NCBI GenBank assembly: GCA_021531755.1
Contig: JADYUK010000021.1
Location: 1-48,014 of the forward strand
DNA length: 48,014 nt
Reading direction: 5' to 3'
Source: Hoylesella loescheii
GTDB lineage: Bacteria; Bacteroidota; Bacteroidia; Bacteroidales; Bacteroidaceae
This document shows, one piece after another, positions 34,336-44,557 of the stretch. Each line of letters starts with the position of its first letter. The stretch's first letter is position 1. The translations under genes and the position numbers were made by a program. The notes below the pieces were generated by a model, which saw only the letters and a program-made list of their open reading frames with translations, searched no databases and was not told the origin of the DNA.

Positions 34336-35535
34336 TTACTTGGATATGAGCGCCATAGTGTCGCTTGCTATCATCAGCTCCTCGTCTGTTGGTATGACAA
34401 CGACTTTCACACGTGAGTCAGGAGTAGAGATGATAGCCTCCTCACCACGTATCTTGGCGTTCTTCTCAGCGTCAATCTTTATGCCCATGAACTCCAGTCC
34501 GCGGCATACATCCTCGCGCATAGGAGTCTGATTCTCACCGACACCAGCTGTGAAGACAAGCACATCGATGCCACCCATGGCAGCAGCGTATGCTCCGACA
34601 TATTTCTTTATGCGGTAGAAATAAGAGTCCTGGGCTATCTGTGCGCGCTCATTGCCAGCGTTGGCTGCGTTCTCGATGTCACGCATATCACTTGAGAGAC
34701 CAGTCAGTCCGGCAATGCCTGACTTCTTGTTGAGAAGGTCTGAGATGCCGTCAGCGTCAAGACCGAGCTTCTTCTGTATGAAAGCCACAGCGCCACCGTC
34801 GATGTCGCCTGAGCGTGTGCCCATCATTACACCCTCAAGAGGAGTAAGACCCATGGTCGTGTCGACACACTTGCCGTCAACAACAGCAGCAAGAGAACCG
34901 CCGTTGCCAATATGTGCTGTGACAACCTTTGTACCCTCTGCCTTCATGCCGAGGAACTCAAGCGCACGTGCTGAGACATAGCGATGGGATGTTCCGTGGA
35001 ATCCATAACGGCGCACACCATACTTCTCATACAGCTCGTATGGTACAGCGTAGAGGTATGCCTTTGCTGGCATGGTCTGGTGGAATGCCGTGTCGAACAC
35101 TCCCACCTGTGGCAGGCCTGGCATAAGCTCTGTGACTGCGTTGACACCCTTCAGGTTGGCTGGGTTATGGAGAGGGGCAAGGTCGCTGCACGCTGTGAAT
35201 GCCTCTATCACCTCAGGGGTGATGACAACACTCTCTGCAAAGCGCTCGCCGCCATGCACCATACGGTGGCCGACAGCGTCAATCTCCTCAAGTGACTTGA
35301 TGACACCTATCTCCGGGTCTGTCAGCAGTGACAGGATAAACTTCACACCCTCTGTATGCTCGGGGATGTCATGCATAATCTGCTTCTTCTCACCATTGGC
35401 AAGCTTTACCTTTACAAATGCACCATCAAGGCCTACACGCTCTGCGCCACCAGATGTCATGACAGAGTTGTCATCCATGTTATAAAGCGCATACTTGATT
35501 GATGAGCTACCACAGTTTAATACTAAAATCTTCAT
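34336..35535 (-). CDS. ackA: acetate kinase
   Basis: The 399-residue enzyme makes ATP and acetate from acetyl phosphate. MKILVLNCGSSSIKYAL is the N-terminal phosphate loop, VGHRMVHGG, HNPAN and FDTAFHQTMP follow, then YGFHGTSHRYV, GNGGSL and VFTAGVGEN. It lies 80 nt downstream of pta and forms the usual pta-ackA operon for overflow acetate. Confidence 0.97.
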   Translation of the reverse strand: MKILVLNCGSSSIKYALYNMDDNSVMTSGGAERVGLDGAFVKVKLANGEKKQIMHDIPEHTEGVKFILSLLTDPEIGVIKSLEEIDAVGHRMVHGGERFAESVVITPEVIEAFTACSDLAPLHNPANLKGVNAVTELMPGLPQVGVFDTAFHQTMPAKAYLYAVPYELYEKYGVRRYGFHGTSHRYVSARALEFLGMKAEGTKVVTAHIGNGGSLAAVVDGKCVDTTMGLTPLEGVMMGTRSGDIDGGAVAFIQKKLGLDADGISDLLNKKSGIAGLTGLSSDMRDIENAANAGNERAQIAQDSYFYRIKKYVGAYAAAMGGIDVLVFTAGVGENQTPMREDVCRGLEFMGIKIDAEKNAKIRGEEAIISTPDSRVKVVVIPTDEELMIASDTMALISK

Positions 35536-35615
35536 TGTTTAATGGTTTTTTGTTCTTAGGTTATAATAATGTGTATCATCTGACATCCCCGTCTGTACCA
35601 TGATATGGCTGCGGA

Positions 35616-36626
35616 TTATTTCTTAGCGTCCATAGCCTGGCATGCTGTGATGGCCACGAGGTTAACGATATCCTCTACAGAGCATCCACGTGAGAGGTCG
35701 TTGACTGGGCGTGCTATACCCTGGAGGATAGGGCCGAGGGCTGTAGCGTGTCCGAGACGCTGGACGAGCTTGTAGCTTATGTTGCCTACCTCAAGGCATG
35801 GGAAGACAAGAACGTTGGCTTTTCCGGCTATCTCTGAGCCTGGGGCCTTCTTCGCTCCTACTGATGGGACGAGCGCTGCATCGGCCTGAAGCTCACCGTC
35901 AACCTTCAGTGCTGGGTCAAGCTCCTTGGCAAGCTTGGTGGCCTCAACAACCTTGTCGACAACCTCATGCTTGGCGCTGCCCTTTGTTGAGAATGAGCAC
36001 ATGGCAACACGTGGGTCTGTAAAGCCTGCCACAGAGCGTGCTGTCTGGGCTGTGCAGACTGCTATCTGAGCCAGCTGGTTAGCGTCTGGCATTGGCGTGA
36101 CAGCTACGTCAGCGAAAACCATGACACCATTCTCGCCATACTCCGGAGCGTCTGTGATCATAAGCATGGCACCGCTCACACATGTGATGCCTGGGGCTGT
36201 CTTGATGATCTGGAGGGCTGGGCGCAGTGTGTCGCCTGTTGTTGAGAGAGCACCTGATATCTGGCCGTCAGCGCCCTCTGTCTTTATTATCATGCATCCA
36301 AGATAGAGTGGGTTCTTGACAAGCTCGCGAGCCTGCTCTATTGTCATGCCCTTCTTCTTGCGGAGCTCTGCCAGAAGCTGTGCGTATTCCTCGCTCTTCT
36401 CGCAGTTCTCTGGGTCGATGAGTGTTGCCTTTCCAATGTTTGTCAGACCTTTCTCTGCTGCAAGAGCGTTTACTTTCTCTGGATTGCCGATAAGGATAAG
36501 GTCTGCTATGCCCTGCTCAAGCACTTTGTCGGCTGCTGTAAGGGTGCGTTCCTCTTCTGCTTCGGGGAGCACGATGCGCTGCTTGTTTGACTTAGCGCGC
36601 TCGATGATTTGTTCTATGAGTCCCAT
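35616..36626 (-). CDS. pta: phosphate acetyltransferase
   Basis: The 336-residue enzyme converts acetyl-CoA and phosphate to acetyl phosphate. It is the short, single-domain form: [15 protein letters not shown] at the start, [19 protein letters not shown] in the middle, and [17 protein letters not shown] and [17 protein letters not shown] at the end. The frame is open upstream to 36872, but the ATG at 36626 ([17 protein letters not shown]) gives the family start and lies downstream of a consensus promoter. Confidence 0.96.
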   Translation of the reverse strand: MGLIEQIIERAKSNKQRIVLPEAEEERTLTAADKVLEQGIADLILIGNPEKVNALAAEKGLTNIGKATLIDPENCEKSEEYAQLLAELRKKKGMTIEQARELVKNPLYLGCMIIKTEGADGQISGALSTTGDTLRPALQIIKTAPGITCVSGAMLMITDAPEYGENGVMVFADVAVTPMPDANQLAQIAVCTAQTARSVAGFTDPRVAMCSFSTKGSAKHEVVDKVVEATKLAKELDPALKVDGELQADAALVPSVGAKKAPGSEIAGKANVLVFPCLEVGNISYKLVQRLGHATALGPILQGIARPVNDLSRGCSVEDIVNLVAITACQAMDAKK

Positions 36627-36678
36627 GATTCTAATGGTGAGTTTTTTGATTGATTTAGGTTTACAAAATAATTTTTCA

Positions 36679-36709
36679 CAAAAGTACACAAAAAAAAGTG
36701 AACAGCAAA
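36679..36709 (-). promoter_or_regulatory. promoter of pta-ackA
   Basis: On the minus strand TTTG (36706-36709) and TACTTTTG (36679-36686) are 19 bp apart, a consensus Bacteroidetes promoter. The -33 box is in the loop of the terminator hairpin at 36691-36726. Confidence 0.75.
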
Positions 36710-36726
36710 AGCTATTCACTTTTTTT
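36691..36726 (-). terminator. terminator upstream of the pta promoter
   Basis: AAAAAAAGTGAA and TTCACTTTTTTT are exact inverted arms, extended inwards by AGC/GCT with one mismatch, around an AAAA loop. On the minus strand it is a stem followed by eight T bases. It would stop transcripts coming from the carboxypeptidase operon 200 nt upstream; the tract is symmetric and may act both ways. Apart from this and the promoter, the gap 36627-36927 holds nothing. Confidence 0.75.
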
Positions 36727-36927
36727 ATACTTTCGTTGTGGTATTTGCATGTTCTGCAAATGACAAATTGAGATGATTGCTTGTGCTTTGTGTGGGAAAT
36801 CGCTCTCTTGTCTTTCTTGCCCATAGTCAGCTGTTTCCATGGCTTCCCGATATAGTGTCTTTGGATCCACATCGCTTTTCTTTGGAGCCATGTCGCTTTT
36901 CGTTGCTGTGGATGGTTGTGGCGATGG

Positions 36928-38271
36928 CTATAGGCGTTGTATCTTTCCTCTCATCATTGTCTTGCAGAGACGGTCCTGGAAGATGCGTGACTCTGCCACG
37001 GGAGAGTCTGTGTTGATAATCGAGAAGGCATACCAGTGGCCATCATGTCCATGTATGTATCCTGCAAGGGATGATCCTCCTATTGTTGTCATTGTGCCTG
37101 TCTTCACAAATATCCTGTCGCGGTAGTCTGTGTGGGCGAGCCGTGAGAGGAGCGATCCACGTCGTGATGGCTCTCCAGGAGTTGCCATAGCCTCTTTTAT
37201 GAGATACTCCCTCAGCTTCTTGTCCTTATATGCATAGCGCAGCATATCTACGAGAAAAGCCGCTGTCATGCGGTTTGTGGGTGACAGCCCGCTGCCGTCG
37301 TTGAACACAAAGCCCTGCATCACATTGGTGCTGTCAGCATTCATTATCTTTCTCCAGAATATCTCTGTCGCATGCCGCTGGTCCCAGTGGATGCGCTTGT
37401 CAGCCACAATTCCCTGCTTGTAGTCGAGATGATAGAGCACGGCATCGGCCTTGATGTTCGAGCTGTGTATCATCATTGGCGTGATGACGTCTGTCAGACG
37501 GTGGCTCGTTGTTGCCACAGCGCGGTACATGCCCGCAGGGCGGACGCTGTTGTCACGACGGTATGATATTCCAGCCGAGCGCAGGGATGCTATCAGGTGC
37601 CTGTTGACTGTCTTCTTACCTTTCAGCAGAAGTGGAGTCTTGTGGAATGGTATATCCCAAAGTTTTGCGGTAGGGTGGGGGCGTAGTGTGTCCTCTCTCG
37701 CCAGCATCATATACACATTGCCCCGTATATTGCGCACACCTCTGTCGCGTAGTTGTCTGGCCAGGGCTGGCATATCCTCAAACAATGGGTCGTCATCGGC
37801 TTTCAGCAATACGTTGCCCACCAGTGTGTCGCCTCGCATTTTTCCACGTGTCATGAGCGAGACGTGATACTCATGCTTCATGCCGAGAGTCTTCAGGGCT
37901 GCTATGGCTGTGCTTATCTTCATGCACGATGCAGGGGGCAGCAGTTGCTTGTCATGCATGGAGTATATCTGTTGCTCTGTGGTTAGGTCATATATGCTTA
38001 TTGCAATTAGGGCTGTATCCAGCCGCATGGGTTGGTGCATCATGCTGTCAATGAGCTGTGTCATGCTTGAGCTCTCGTCGAGTTGCTCCTTGCTGACATT
38101 TATCACTTCCACTTTGTCCTCCTCTGCCTTGTCGGTCTTCGGGCCGAAGATGAGGCTGAAGAGCATGCCTATGCCCACTATGGCATAATATATGGCATAG
38201 CCGACGGCTGTGAGAAATAGCACGAGGAGTGCCACACGGCCCCAGCGTATGCGGTAACGTCGTTTCTTCAT
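36928..38271 (-). CDS. D-alanyl-D-alanine carboxypeptidase/endopeptidase, PBP4 type (peptidase S13)
   Basis: The 447-residue protein has an N-terminal membrane anchor (about 13-42) and the three penicillin-binding motifs: SxxK as S115-C-M-K118, SxN in [11 protein letters not shown], and KTG in FVKTGTM near the end. It would trim or cleave peptidoglycan peptides in the periplasm. An upstream ATG at 38313 would add 14 residues; the start used here puts basic residues (MKKRRYR) before the anchor. It is the last gene after folP and cdaA in the same direction. Confidence 0.85.
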   Translation of the reverse strand: MKKRRYRIRWGRVALLVLFLTAVGYAIYYAIVGIGMLFSLIFGPKTDKAEEDKVEVINVSKEQLDESSSMTQLIDSMMHQPMRLDTALIAISIYDLTTEQQIYSMHDKQLLPPASCMKISTAIAALKTLGMKHEYHVSLMTRGKMRGDTLVGNVLLKADDDPLFEDMPALARQLRDRGVRNIRGNVYMMLAREDTLRPHPTAKLWDIPFHKTPLLLKGKKTVNRHLIASLRSAGISYRRDNSVRPAGMYRAVATTSHRLTDVITPMMIHSSNIKADAVLYHLDYKQGIVADKRIHWDQRHATEIFWRKIMNADSTNVMQGFVFNDGSGLSPTNRMTAAFLVDMLRYAYKDKKLREYLIKEAMATPGEPSRRGSLLSRLAHTDYRDRIFVKTGTMTTIGGSSLAGYIHGHDGHWYAFSIINTDSPVAESRIFQDRLCKTMMRGKIQRL

Positions 38272-38427
38272 AAATGTGTGTTTCTTTATCCTGCCTGTCA
38301 CATTTGCTGACATGATGGGGCTTCCGGTATGCCATATGTCCTTTCCGTAAATGTATCAGAGGCATGACATCGATAATGTTCCATAGGCCAGAAATTCGCT
38401 ATTCTGCCCTTTGTCCGCCTTCCTTAA

Positions 38428-39204
38428 TTATTTCACGGCGAGCTCTTCTGTCAGCAGCGATTCCAGCTTTTCAGCCGATAGGCGCAGGTGGAACTCCCCT
38501 TTCATGGTGACAGAGATGCGTCCGGTCTCCTCAGAGCATATGATGGAAATGGCGTCTGATACCTGCGATATGCCCAATGCTGCCCTGTGGCGCAGTCCCA
38601 GCTCTTTGGGTATGTTGAGGTCATGGGCCACTGGGAGTATGCAGCCGGCGGCGCAAATGCGTTTCTTCTTTATTATCATCGCTCCGTCGTGGAGTGGCGA
38701 GTTCTTGAAGAATATATTCTCTATGAGGCGCTGGTTGATGAGCGCGTCGATACGGTCGCCTGTCTCGATGATATCATCGAGTGGCGCTCCGCGTTCTATC
38801 ACAATGAGCGCTCCCACCTTGTTGCGGGCCATGTTCATGCATGCCATGACGACAGGCATTATGCTTTTCTTGTCCGCATGCTCAGAGTCGTGTTTCGTCC
38901 CGAGGAATCGCATGATGGTTGCCATGCGCTGGTGTGCACCGAGCGAGTAGAGGAATTTCCTTATCTCCTCCTGGAACAGGACGATGATGGCAAGCACTCC
39001 GACAGAGACAAGCTTGTCGAGAATGCTTCCGAGAAGGCGCATCTCAAGCACCTGGCTGACAAACAGCCAGATGACAATGAACACCATGATGCCTATGAAG
39101 ACATTCAGTGAGCGCGAGTCGCGCATCAGACGGAAGATATAGTATAGGAGCAGCGCGACAAGTATTATGTCGACGATGTCTTTGGGTGATATTTCTATGA
39201 ACAC
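38428..39204 (-). CDS. cdaA: diadenylate cyclase CdaA
   Basis: The 258-residue protein makes cyclic di-AMP. Three membrane helices (about 8-85) are followed by the DisA_N domain with the catalytic motifs DGA (173-175, in LHDGAMII) and RHR (205-207, in GLRHRAAL), and SEETG in the last part. It lies 144 nt downstream of folP. In Firmicutes cdaA sits beside glmM; here the neighbours are folP and a PBP4-like enzyme, and murF is divergent. The cell-wall link is therefore positional. Confidence 0.94.
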   Translation of the reverse strand: MFIEISPKDIVDIILVALLLYYIFRLMRDSRSLNVFIGIMVFIVIWLFVSQVLEMRLLGSILDKLVSVGVLAIIVLFQEEIRKFLYSLGAHQRMATIMRFLGTKHDSEHADKKSIMPVVMACMNMARNKVGALIVIERGAPLDDIIETGDRIDALINQRLIENIFFKNSPLHDGAMIIKKKRICAAGCILPVAHDLNIPKELGLRHRAALGISQVSDAISIICSEETGRISVTMKGEFHLRLSAEKLESLLTEELAVK

Positions 39205-39348
39205 GGTCTGTTTCTCTATTGGTATGTATTGGGTTGCTTTTGTTGGCTTTTGTCTGCGCCGTCATGTTCCGCTAAGGGTCTCTCTCGGGCTGCTGACGGC
39301 TATCTTCCCCATTCCTTCCTGTGCTTGGTTAGGGAGTGGCTTATAGTC

Positions 39349-40197
39349 TCATTCAATGCTTGAGCTATACTCCTCGTATATTCTGACAGCCTCCACAGCC
39401 TCCTTGACATCGTGGACGCGGAGTATCGCCGCACCATTCATCAGCGCCATCGTGTTGACTGCTGTGGTGCCGTTCAGGGCGTTGTCGGCTGTGATGCCTA
39501 GCATCTGCCATATCATCCTCTTGCGTGATACGCCGGCAAGCAGCGGACACTCTGGCAGCATGCGGCATATCTTGCCCTGCCGTCCCATGAGCCTGTAGTT
39601 TTCACGTATGTCTTTCCCGAATCCGTAGCCTGGGTCGACGATGATGTTCTCCACGCCTATCTCCCTGAGAGCCTTTACCTTCTCTCTCAGCACATCGATT
39701 GTCTGGCTTGCTGTCGGCTGCACTGACATGAGCACATAGGCGGCTTTCAGCCTTGCCACCTCATGGAAAATGTCACCTCCCTCGTCATACCTGACTCCCT
39801 CAAGCGATGTCACTCCCCCCTCGCTGACATCATTGATGATATCTGCCCCAAACTCCTCAACAGCCATGCGGGCCGCAGTTGGCCTGAATGTGTCTACTGA
39901 GAGAATCGCCTCGGGCTGCTCCTTCCTCACTATGCTTAGTGCGTGGCGCAGTCGCCGCAGCTCCTCTTCCTCTGTCACGAAATCCCCTCCGGGACGTGTA
40001 GACATGCCGCCAACATCAATGACAGTCCCGCCATCGGCAATTATATCCTCGGCACGTGATGCGATATCATAGTCGGTCTGCTTACGTGAGCCGGCGTAGA
40101 AAGAGTCTGGCGTACAGTTGAGTATGCCCATGACTTGGGGACGGCTGATATGCCATGGCATGTTGTCGCGGAGTGTCAGTTTATAGTCAAAATACAT
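39349..40197 (-). CDS. folP: dihydropteroate synthase
   Basis: The 282-residue enzyme joins pterin pyrophosphate and p-aminobenzoate in folate synthesis. PQVMGILNCTPDSFYAGSR (loop 1), GGTVIDVGGMSTRPGG (loop 2), NDVSEG, VDPGYGFGKD, and LLAGVSRKRMI are the family signatures. Its promoter (40218-40247) is divergent from that of murF. Confidence 0.96.
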   Translation of the reverse strand: MYFDYKLTLRDNMPWHISRPQVMGILNCTPDSFYAGSRKQTDYDIASRAEDIIADGGTVIDVGGMSTRPGGDFVTEEEELRRLRHALSIVRKEQPEAILSVDTFRPTAARMAVEEFGADIINDVSEGGVTSLEGVRYDEGGDIFHEVARLKAAYVLMSVQPTASQTIDVLREKVKALREIGVENIIVDPGYGFGKDIRENYRLMGRQGKICRMLPECPLLAGVSRKRMIWQMLGITADNALNGTTAVNTMALMNGAAILRVHDVKEAVEAVRIYEEYSSSIE

Positions 40198-40217
40198 TTC
40201 TAATTTAATGTTTTCTG

Positions 40218-40247
40218 CAAAATTACCACTTTTTCATGACAAACAAA
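40218..40247 (-). promoter_or_regulatory. promoter of folP
   Basis: On the minus strand TTTG (40244-40247) and TAATTTTG (40218-40225) are 18 bp apart, facing folP. Confidence 0.65.
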
Positions 40248-40270
40248 GATATATTCTGAAAAATTATGCT

Positions 40271-40278
40271 TAATTTTG
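40271..40278 (+). promoter_or_regulatory. -7 box of murF
   Basis: TAATTTTG matches TAnnTTTG and lies 26 nt before the murF ATG at 40305. No clear TTTG is found at -33. Confidence 0.55.
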
Positions 40279-40304
40279 CAATGTATTTACATATTTTAAT
40301 TACA

Positions 40305-41600
40305 ATGGATATTGAAGCCCTTTATAAAATCTTCTGCGAGCATCCTGTTATAACAACTGATACCCGCGACTGTCCAAAAGGCAGTATCTTCTTCGCTTTG
40401 AGAGGTGGGACGTTCAACGGAAACGCTTTCGCCATGAAGGCTCTTGAGAGTGGATGCAGCTATGCTGTGGTTGACGAGGTGCATGATGCGGCACAGTCAG
40501 AACATCTCATTAAGGTTGACGATGTGCTGACAACGTTGCAGCAGCTTGCGCGATATCATCGCCGTGCCCTCGGTACGAAGATTGTCGGAGTGACCGGAAC
40601 GAACGGCAAGACGACGACAAAGGAACTCATCGCCGCAGTCTTGGGAGAGAAGTACAACGTGCTGTACACACAAGGCAATTTCAATAACCACATCGGAGTG
40701 CCCAAGACATTGCTCCGTCTGACTCCAGAGCATGACATCGCAGTCATAGAGATGGGAGCGAACCATCCTGGCGAGATAAAGACCCTTGTCGATATCGTTG
40801 AGCCCGACTGTGGCATCATCACCAATGTCGGCCGTGCCCATCTTGGTGGATTCGGCAGCTTTGAGGGTGTCATAAAGACAAAGGGTGAGCTGTATGACTT
40901 CCTCCGCAAAGACCACCGGAAGGTCTTCATCGACGCCGCCAACCCTTATCTCATGGGTATGACAGACGGCCTGGAGCTCGTCAGATACAGCACAGAGCCT
41001 CTCGACGGACTCAAGGTGAAGGGCGAGGTGATAGAGTGTGCGCCGTGCCTGACATTCGCATGGAGTGCGGATGGCGGCCCGCAACACCGTGTCGAGACCC
41101 ACCTCATAGGCGATTATAACATCCACAACATGCTTGCTGCCGCCACGATAGGCCTCTCCTTCGGTGTCAGCGAGCAGCAGGTTTCCCATGCCTTGGCATC
41201 ATATATCCCTCAGAACAACCGCTCACAGCTTACCGTCACAGAGCGTAACAAGCTTGTCGTCGATGCGTATAATGCCAACCCTACATCCATGTCGGCAGCC
41301 CTCAACAACTTCTCAGCCATGCGTGTTGATAACAAGATGATGATTCTTGGCAGCATGGCAGAGTTGGGCGACGTCTCGCTTGATGAGCACATGAAGATTA
41401 TTGATGCCATAAAAGCCTCCGGGATAAAGGACGTTTGGCTCGTGGGCGAGGAGTTCAGGAAGACAAACCATCCCTTCCGCCAGTTTGCCGATGTCGACGA
41501 AGTGAAGCAGGCGATAAAGGCAGAACAGCCGTCGGGACGCTGCATACTTATAAAAGGCTCCAACTCACAGAAGCTTTTCCAGCTGCCAGAGCTGCTGTAG
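40305..41600 (+). CDS. murF: UDP-N-acetylmuramoyl-tripeptide--D-alanyl-D-alanine ligase
   Basis: The 431-residue ligase adds D-Ala-D-Ala in peptidoglycan synthesis. The ATP loop is GVTGTNGKTTT (residues 95-105), preceded by the N-terminal domain with DTRDCPKGSIFFALRGG. NFNNHIGVPKTLL, MGANHPGEI, NVGRAHLGGFGS and DAYNANPTSM follow. The frame extends up to 40266, but the ATG at 40305 lies after the -7 box and gives the family start. Confidence 0.95.
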   Translation: MDIEALYKIFCEHPVITTDTRDCPKGSIFFALRGGTFNGNAFAMKALESGCSYAVVDEVHDAAQSEHLIKVDDVLTTLQQLARYHRRALGTKIVGVTGTNGKTTTKELIAAVLGEKYNVLYTQGNFNNHIGVPKTLLRLTPEHDIAVIEMGANHPGEIKTLVDIVEPDCGIITNVGRAHLGGFGSFEGVIKTKGELYDFLRKDHRKVFIDAANPYLMGMTDGLELVRYSTEPLDGLKVKGEVIECAPCLTFAWSADGGPQHRVETHLIGDYNIHNMLAAATIGLSFGVSEQQVSHALASYIPQNNRSQLTVTERNKLVVDAYNANPTSMSAALNNFSAMRVDNKMMILGSMAELGDVSLDEHMKIIDAIKASGIKDVWLVGEEFRKTNHPFRQFADVDEVKQAIKAEQPSGRCILIKGSNSQKLFQLPELL

Positions 41601-41744
41601 CCTTGACCCAATATATGTTTTGGGGAAAACTCAGAATAGAGGATGGCGTGTCCATCCCGTACGATTCCGTTAAAGAAGACCAAAGAGAGCTTGCTCGCTT
41701 TGGCCTGGCGATAAACCGCACTTTTAGAACATAATAATCCAATT

Positions 41745-44174
41745 ATGAGAACCTCATTCCTTCTCTCCCTCTTGCTGCTCTGCTGCATGTCAGTCTCAGC
41801 AGCCGACAAGAATGTCAAGACAGCACGCCATGCAGGCCCATTCAGCCTTGTCAGCCCTGTTGTCATAGACAGTGTCGATGCTTCACAGAAGAAGTATTCG
41901 GCCGAGAAACTCATCGAGACACCTCTTTCCCTGTCTGCGGCAGACGCCAACTCGCCCGTCGAGCTGTCGTCGCTCACACTCCCGAAAGGCACTCTCAACC
42001 TCCTCTCTTTTGATGTCACGGCCACGACATACGTCAAGGATGCCAAGCTGACTGTCAAGGGAGCGAAGCATTATAAGCTATATGCCGACGGCAAGGCCCT
42101 CACCTCGTCTGTGTCTCTCCAGCCCGGCAGCCACACCTTCCAGGTGAAGTTCATAGCCGATTCGACGGGCATAGACATCCTCATCCCGGAGACATTGGGA
42201 GAGCAGGCAGGGCGTCGCCCGTTCACTATGGCCGACAATCTCGGCACGAGGGTGACATCCTCAAGCACCCTCTCGCCGTCAGGCAATTGGGCTTTGGTGA
42301 CATACCGCTGGTATGACAGCCAGAACAAGCTGCAGCAGGAGACAGTGCTCTGCGGAGTGAAGACAGGCCGCCGACAGATTATAAAGGAGCATGCCACATG
42401 GATGCCAATGTCCGATAAGTACTATTATGTGGACAAGAAGGACGGCAAGACACGCATCATTACTACCGACCCACATACGGGTCTGACATCAGTCCTTTGT
42501 GCTGACGTCCCGACAGAGAGCTTCTATATCTCCCCGACAGAGGATTTCCTCATCCTGACGACAAAGGAAGAGAGCCCGAAGAAGGAGGACGGAGTGTTTG
42601 AGATAATACACCCTGACGACCGTCAGCCGGGATGGCGCACACGCTATTCCCTCTCACGCATGGACCTCCAGACAGGTTTCGTCCAGCCTCTGACATACAC
42701 CTACCGGGGCGTTTATGTCAGCGATATCTCCGCCGACGGCCAGCATATCCTTCTCTCCGTCAGCTCTGACTCGCTCACACAGCGCCCTACCACCCGCCAG
42801 TCGTTCTATGATTTCGACCTTAAGACACTGACTATGAGGCAGCTTGTCGACAAGGACGGATTCATCAACAGCGCATCATGGGCACAGGGGACAGACTACG
42901 TCATCTTCACCGCCAGCACAGAGGCTTTCGGAGGCATAGGAAAACGTCTCCCGGAGGGCAGGATTCCTAACATGTTCGACCATCATCTCTACGTCATGGA
43001 CACCCGCACAGGCAAGGTGACCCCAGTGACAGCCGACGACAAGACAAGCATCAGCGACGCCGAATACTCTCCAGCCGACGGCAATGTCTATTATACTGCT
43101 GAGAATGGAGATTCTGTAAGCCTCTATCGGCTTAGCCTCAAGACATTCCGCTCGACACGCCTGGCACAGCCACTCGAGTGCATCTCGGGCATGAGCATCG
43201 CCTCGAAGGGAGGCAATATCATGGTCCACGGCTCATCGGCGTGTGTCCCTTATGAGGTGTGGAATATCACGCAGGCATCATCGAAGCCACGTTCGCAGAA
43301 GATTCTTTCACCGAATGATGAGCTTTATGCTGGCATCGCGCTCGGAACAGTACATCCATGGAGTTTCAACTCAGAGCGTGGCGACAAGGTGACAGGATTC
43401 TATTTCCTCCCAGCTGATTTTGACTCGTCGAAGAAATACCCTGTCATTGTCCATTATTATGGAGGCTGCTCGCCCACGTCACGCCGTTTCGGCAATGGCT
43501 CCCACTATCCGGCTCATTACTGGAACGCTCTCGGATACATCGTCTTCATCGTCAATCCGTCGGGCGCGTCAGGCTTCGGACAGGAGTGGGCGTCACGGCA
43601 TGTGAACACCATGGGCGAGGGACCGGCACAGGATATCATCGACGCCACCCGCCAGTTCATAAAGGATGTCCCCCAGGTTGATGCTGACAAGATAGGCTGT
43701 GTCTCAGCCTCATACGGCGGATTCATGACTCAGTATATGCTCACGAAGGACAATCCTTTCGCCTGTGGCATATCGCATGCCGGTATCTCTGACCATACCA
43801 GCTATTGGGGTGAGGGCTATTGGGGCTACTCATACAGTGAGGTCTCTGCTGCCAACAGCTACCCATGGACGCGCAAGGACCTCTTTGTCGACCGCTCACC
43901 GCTCTTCAATGCCGACAAGATCAAGAAGCCTCTCCTCTTCACCCATGGCACAGCTGACACCAATGTCCCCGTAGGCGAGTCGATACAGATGTACACCGCA
44001 CTGCGTCTCCTCGGCACTCCGACAGCCTTCATAGAGGTTGAGGGAGAGAATCACGGCATCATGGACCCTGTCAAGCGCACCAAATGGATTGACTCCATGG
44101 TGGCATGGTTCGACCGCTGGCTTAAGGGCGACGCTTCATGGTGGAACGCCATCTACACCCCAAAGAAGCTGTAG
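41745..44174 (+). CDS. secreted S9-family peptidase (DPP IV / prolyl oligopeptidase type)
   Basis: The 809-residue protein has a signal peptide (MRTSFLLSLLLLCCMSVSAA), a beta-propeller-like middle domain, and a C-terminal alpha/beta hydrolase. The catalytic triad is S656 (in SASYGG), D738 (HGTADTNVP) and H770 (GENHGI). The first residue of the nucleophile elbow is Ser where the family usually has Gly. The first about 130 residues are an extra domain. It would act on proline-containing peptides in the periplasm. The 144 bases before it hold nothing, and a terminator follows. Confidence 0.9.
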   Translation: MRTSFLLSLLLLCCMSVSAADKNVKTARHAGPFSLVSPVVIDSVDASQKKYSAEKLIETPLSLSAADANSPVELSSLTLPKGTLNLLSFDVTATTYVKDAKLTVKGAKHYKLYADGKALTSSVSLQPGSHTFQVKFIADSTGIDILIPETLGEQAGRRPFTMADNLGTRVTSSSTLSPSGNWALVTYRWYDSQNKLQQETVLCGVKTGRRQIIKEHATWMPMSDKYYYVDKKDGKTRIITTDPHTGLTSVLCADVPTESFYISPTEDFLILTTKEESPKKEDGVFEIIHPDDRQPGWRTRYSLSRMDLQTGFVQPLTYTYRGVYVSDISADGQHILLSVSSDSLTQRPTTRQSFYDFDLKTLTMRQLVDKDGFINSASWAQGTDYVIFTASTEAFGGIGKRLPEGRIPNMFDHHLYVMDTRTGKVTPVTADDKTSISDAEYSPADGNVYYTAENGDSVSLYRLSLKTFRSTRLAQPLECISGMSIASKGGNIMVHGSSACVPYEVWNITQASSKPRSQKILSPNDELYAGIALGTVHPWSFNSERGDKVTGFYFLPADFDSSKKYPVIVHYYGGCSPTSRRFGNGSHYPAHYWNALGYIVFIVNPSGASGFGQEWASRHVNTMGEGPAQDIIDATRQFIKDVPQVDADKIGCVSASYGGFMTQYMLTKDNPFACGISHAGISDHTSYWGEGYWGYSYSEVSAANSYPWTRKDLFVDRSPLFNADKIKKPLLFTHGTADTNVPVGESIQMYTALRLLGTPTAFIEVEGENHGIMDPVKRTKWIDSMVAWFDRWLKGDASWWNAIYTPKKL

Positions 44175-44338
44175 CCGCTGCCGTATGGTCTGCCGTGCGC
44201 TCCTGCTGATATCGTCTCAGCCCCGTCCCTTGCATTAGTCTGGTGGCATAGATGTCAGCGAGAAGGATGCGCATCCTGTCATACACATACGTTACATATA
44301 TTATTTTGCCGACAGCCGATATGCTGCCGCAAACACAG

Positions 44339-44388
44339 GACATCGGCCATAAACCTCTCCTCTGGGGCTTATGGCCGATGTCTTTTTC
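44339..44388 (+). terminator. terminator of the S9 peptidase gene
   Basis: GACATCGGCCATAA (44339-44352) pairs perfectly with TTATGGCCGATGTC (44370-44383) and is followed by five T bases. The rest of the gap 44175-44557 shows no feature. Confidence 0.85.
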
Positions 44389-44557
44389 TACGTATGAGTC
44401 TGTCTTCTGCGTTTATTCAGACTGAAGCATGGGGCATAATACAGCTTGACAAACCATGTTGCGTGCTCCTGCTTGGTTTTTCCCACACCTTTTATATATA
44501 TGCCGTCACTCCGCTACATGCTTCCCCACGCATTCATCCATGTGACATTTGTTCCCG

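Noticed and set aside
36677..36726. Rex-type operator at the pta promoter
   Set aside because: The spacing between GTGAA and TTCAC is 13-14 bases, far longer than in Rex sites; the dyad with its T tract is better explained as a terminator.
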